Source: CAYSBK01 sp964429265 (GTDB lineage: Bacteria; Planctomycetota; Phycisphaerae; Sedimentisphaerales; Anaerobacaceae). From it: a stretch of DNA of 16,691 nucleotides. Of this stretch, positions 16,598 through 16,691 are shown piece after piece. Location: the NCBI GenBank assembly GCA_964429265.1, contig CAYSBK010000037.1, forward strand, positions 1 through 16,691, read 5' to 3'. The notes under the pieces are model-generated. The model was given only the letters and a program-made list of their open reading frames with translations. It searched no databases and was not told where the DNA came from. Every line of letters starts with the position of its first letter. The first letter of the stretch is position 1. The position numbers and the translations under genes were made by a program.

Positions 16598-16691
16598 GTG
16601 CACCGAAATAACCCACGAAAGCTCACAGGATTCACACTGATTGAGCTGCTGGTGGTCATTTCCATAATAGCGCTGCTGATCTCCATAATGA
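16598..16691 (+). CDS. Pseudopilin / prepilin-type protein, N-terminus only (cut by window end)
   Basis: Only the first 31 codons are present. A basic 11-residue leader ends in glycine (RKLTG) and is followed by FTLIELLVVISIIALLIS. This is the class III (prepilin peptidase) signal, with Phe at +1 and Glu at +5 of the mature protein. Cleavage and N-methylation by PilD-type peptidase would be expected between G11 and F12. Such proteins build type II secretion pseudopili or type IV pili, and planctomycetes encode many of them. The GTG at 16598 is forced: an in-frame TGA lies at 16589-16591. GGGGA (16584-16588) sits 9 nt upstream. A 7-codon ATG frame (16588-16611) overlaps the start in another frame. 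The subtype cannot be told from this fragment. Confidence 0.85.
   Translation, partial: MHRNNPRKLTGFTLIELLVVISIIALLISIM

Noticed and set aside
16335..16616. 93-aa minus-strand frame across the small-RNA region
   Set aside because: It would read through the terminator stem and promoter in reverse, with no domain or ribosome site seen.

Overview
The window is a GC-rich bacterial chromosome segment. A planctomycete is most likely, probably of the Phycisphaerae/Sedimentisphaerales type, but this is inference. Three features point that way: a small protein resembling the Minf_1886 family, which is largely restricted to Planctomycetes and Verrucomicrobia; a pseudopilin start (GFTLIELLVVISIIALL) of the kind abundant in planctomycetes; and a divergent PurN phosphate loop fused to RNase HI. 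No transposon, prophage, CRISPR, rRNA or tRNA was seen. Nearly every long secondary open frame is a shadow of a real gene.

Positions 185-8914 form a tightly packed plus-strand run: dnaE (DNA polymerase III alpha), tmk (thymidylate kinase), holB (clamp-loader delta prime), ricT/yaaT (PSP1 protein), metG (methionyl-tRNA synthetase) and a Minf_1886-like gene. A consensus-like promoter precedes dnaE, and a second one (TTGTTA-17-TATAAT) lies in the end of holB and could drive ricT-metG. The tmk-holB-ricT-metG grouping resembles the Bacillus subtilis tmk-holB-yaaT-metS region, so it looks like a conserved replication/translation housekeeping cluster.

Positions 8934-10049 hold a convergent M20 metallopeptidase on the minus strand whose promoter sits so close to its start that the mRNA may be leaderless. 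Divergent from it (10187-12575) run a coiled-coil C4 zinc-ribbon protein, an RNase HI-PurN fusion, and a membrane protein that looks like a pseudopilin without its processing site. clpC (12589-15081, minus) converges on this group. A 0.4-kb divergent intergenic region separates clpC from an S-adenosyl-L-methionine hydroxide adenosyltransferase (15498-16223).

The right end (16224-16691) is the most unusual part. An A+T-rich upstream tract, a TTGCAA-16-TATAAT promoter, a long 11-12 bp stem and a textbook intrinsic terminator define a transcript of about 132 nt with no convincing protein. It ends just before a pseudopilin gene cut by the window edge. It is either a free small RNA or a conditional leader of the pseudopilin gene.
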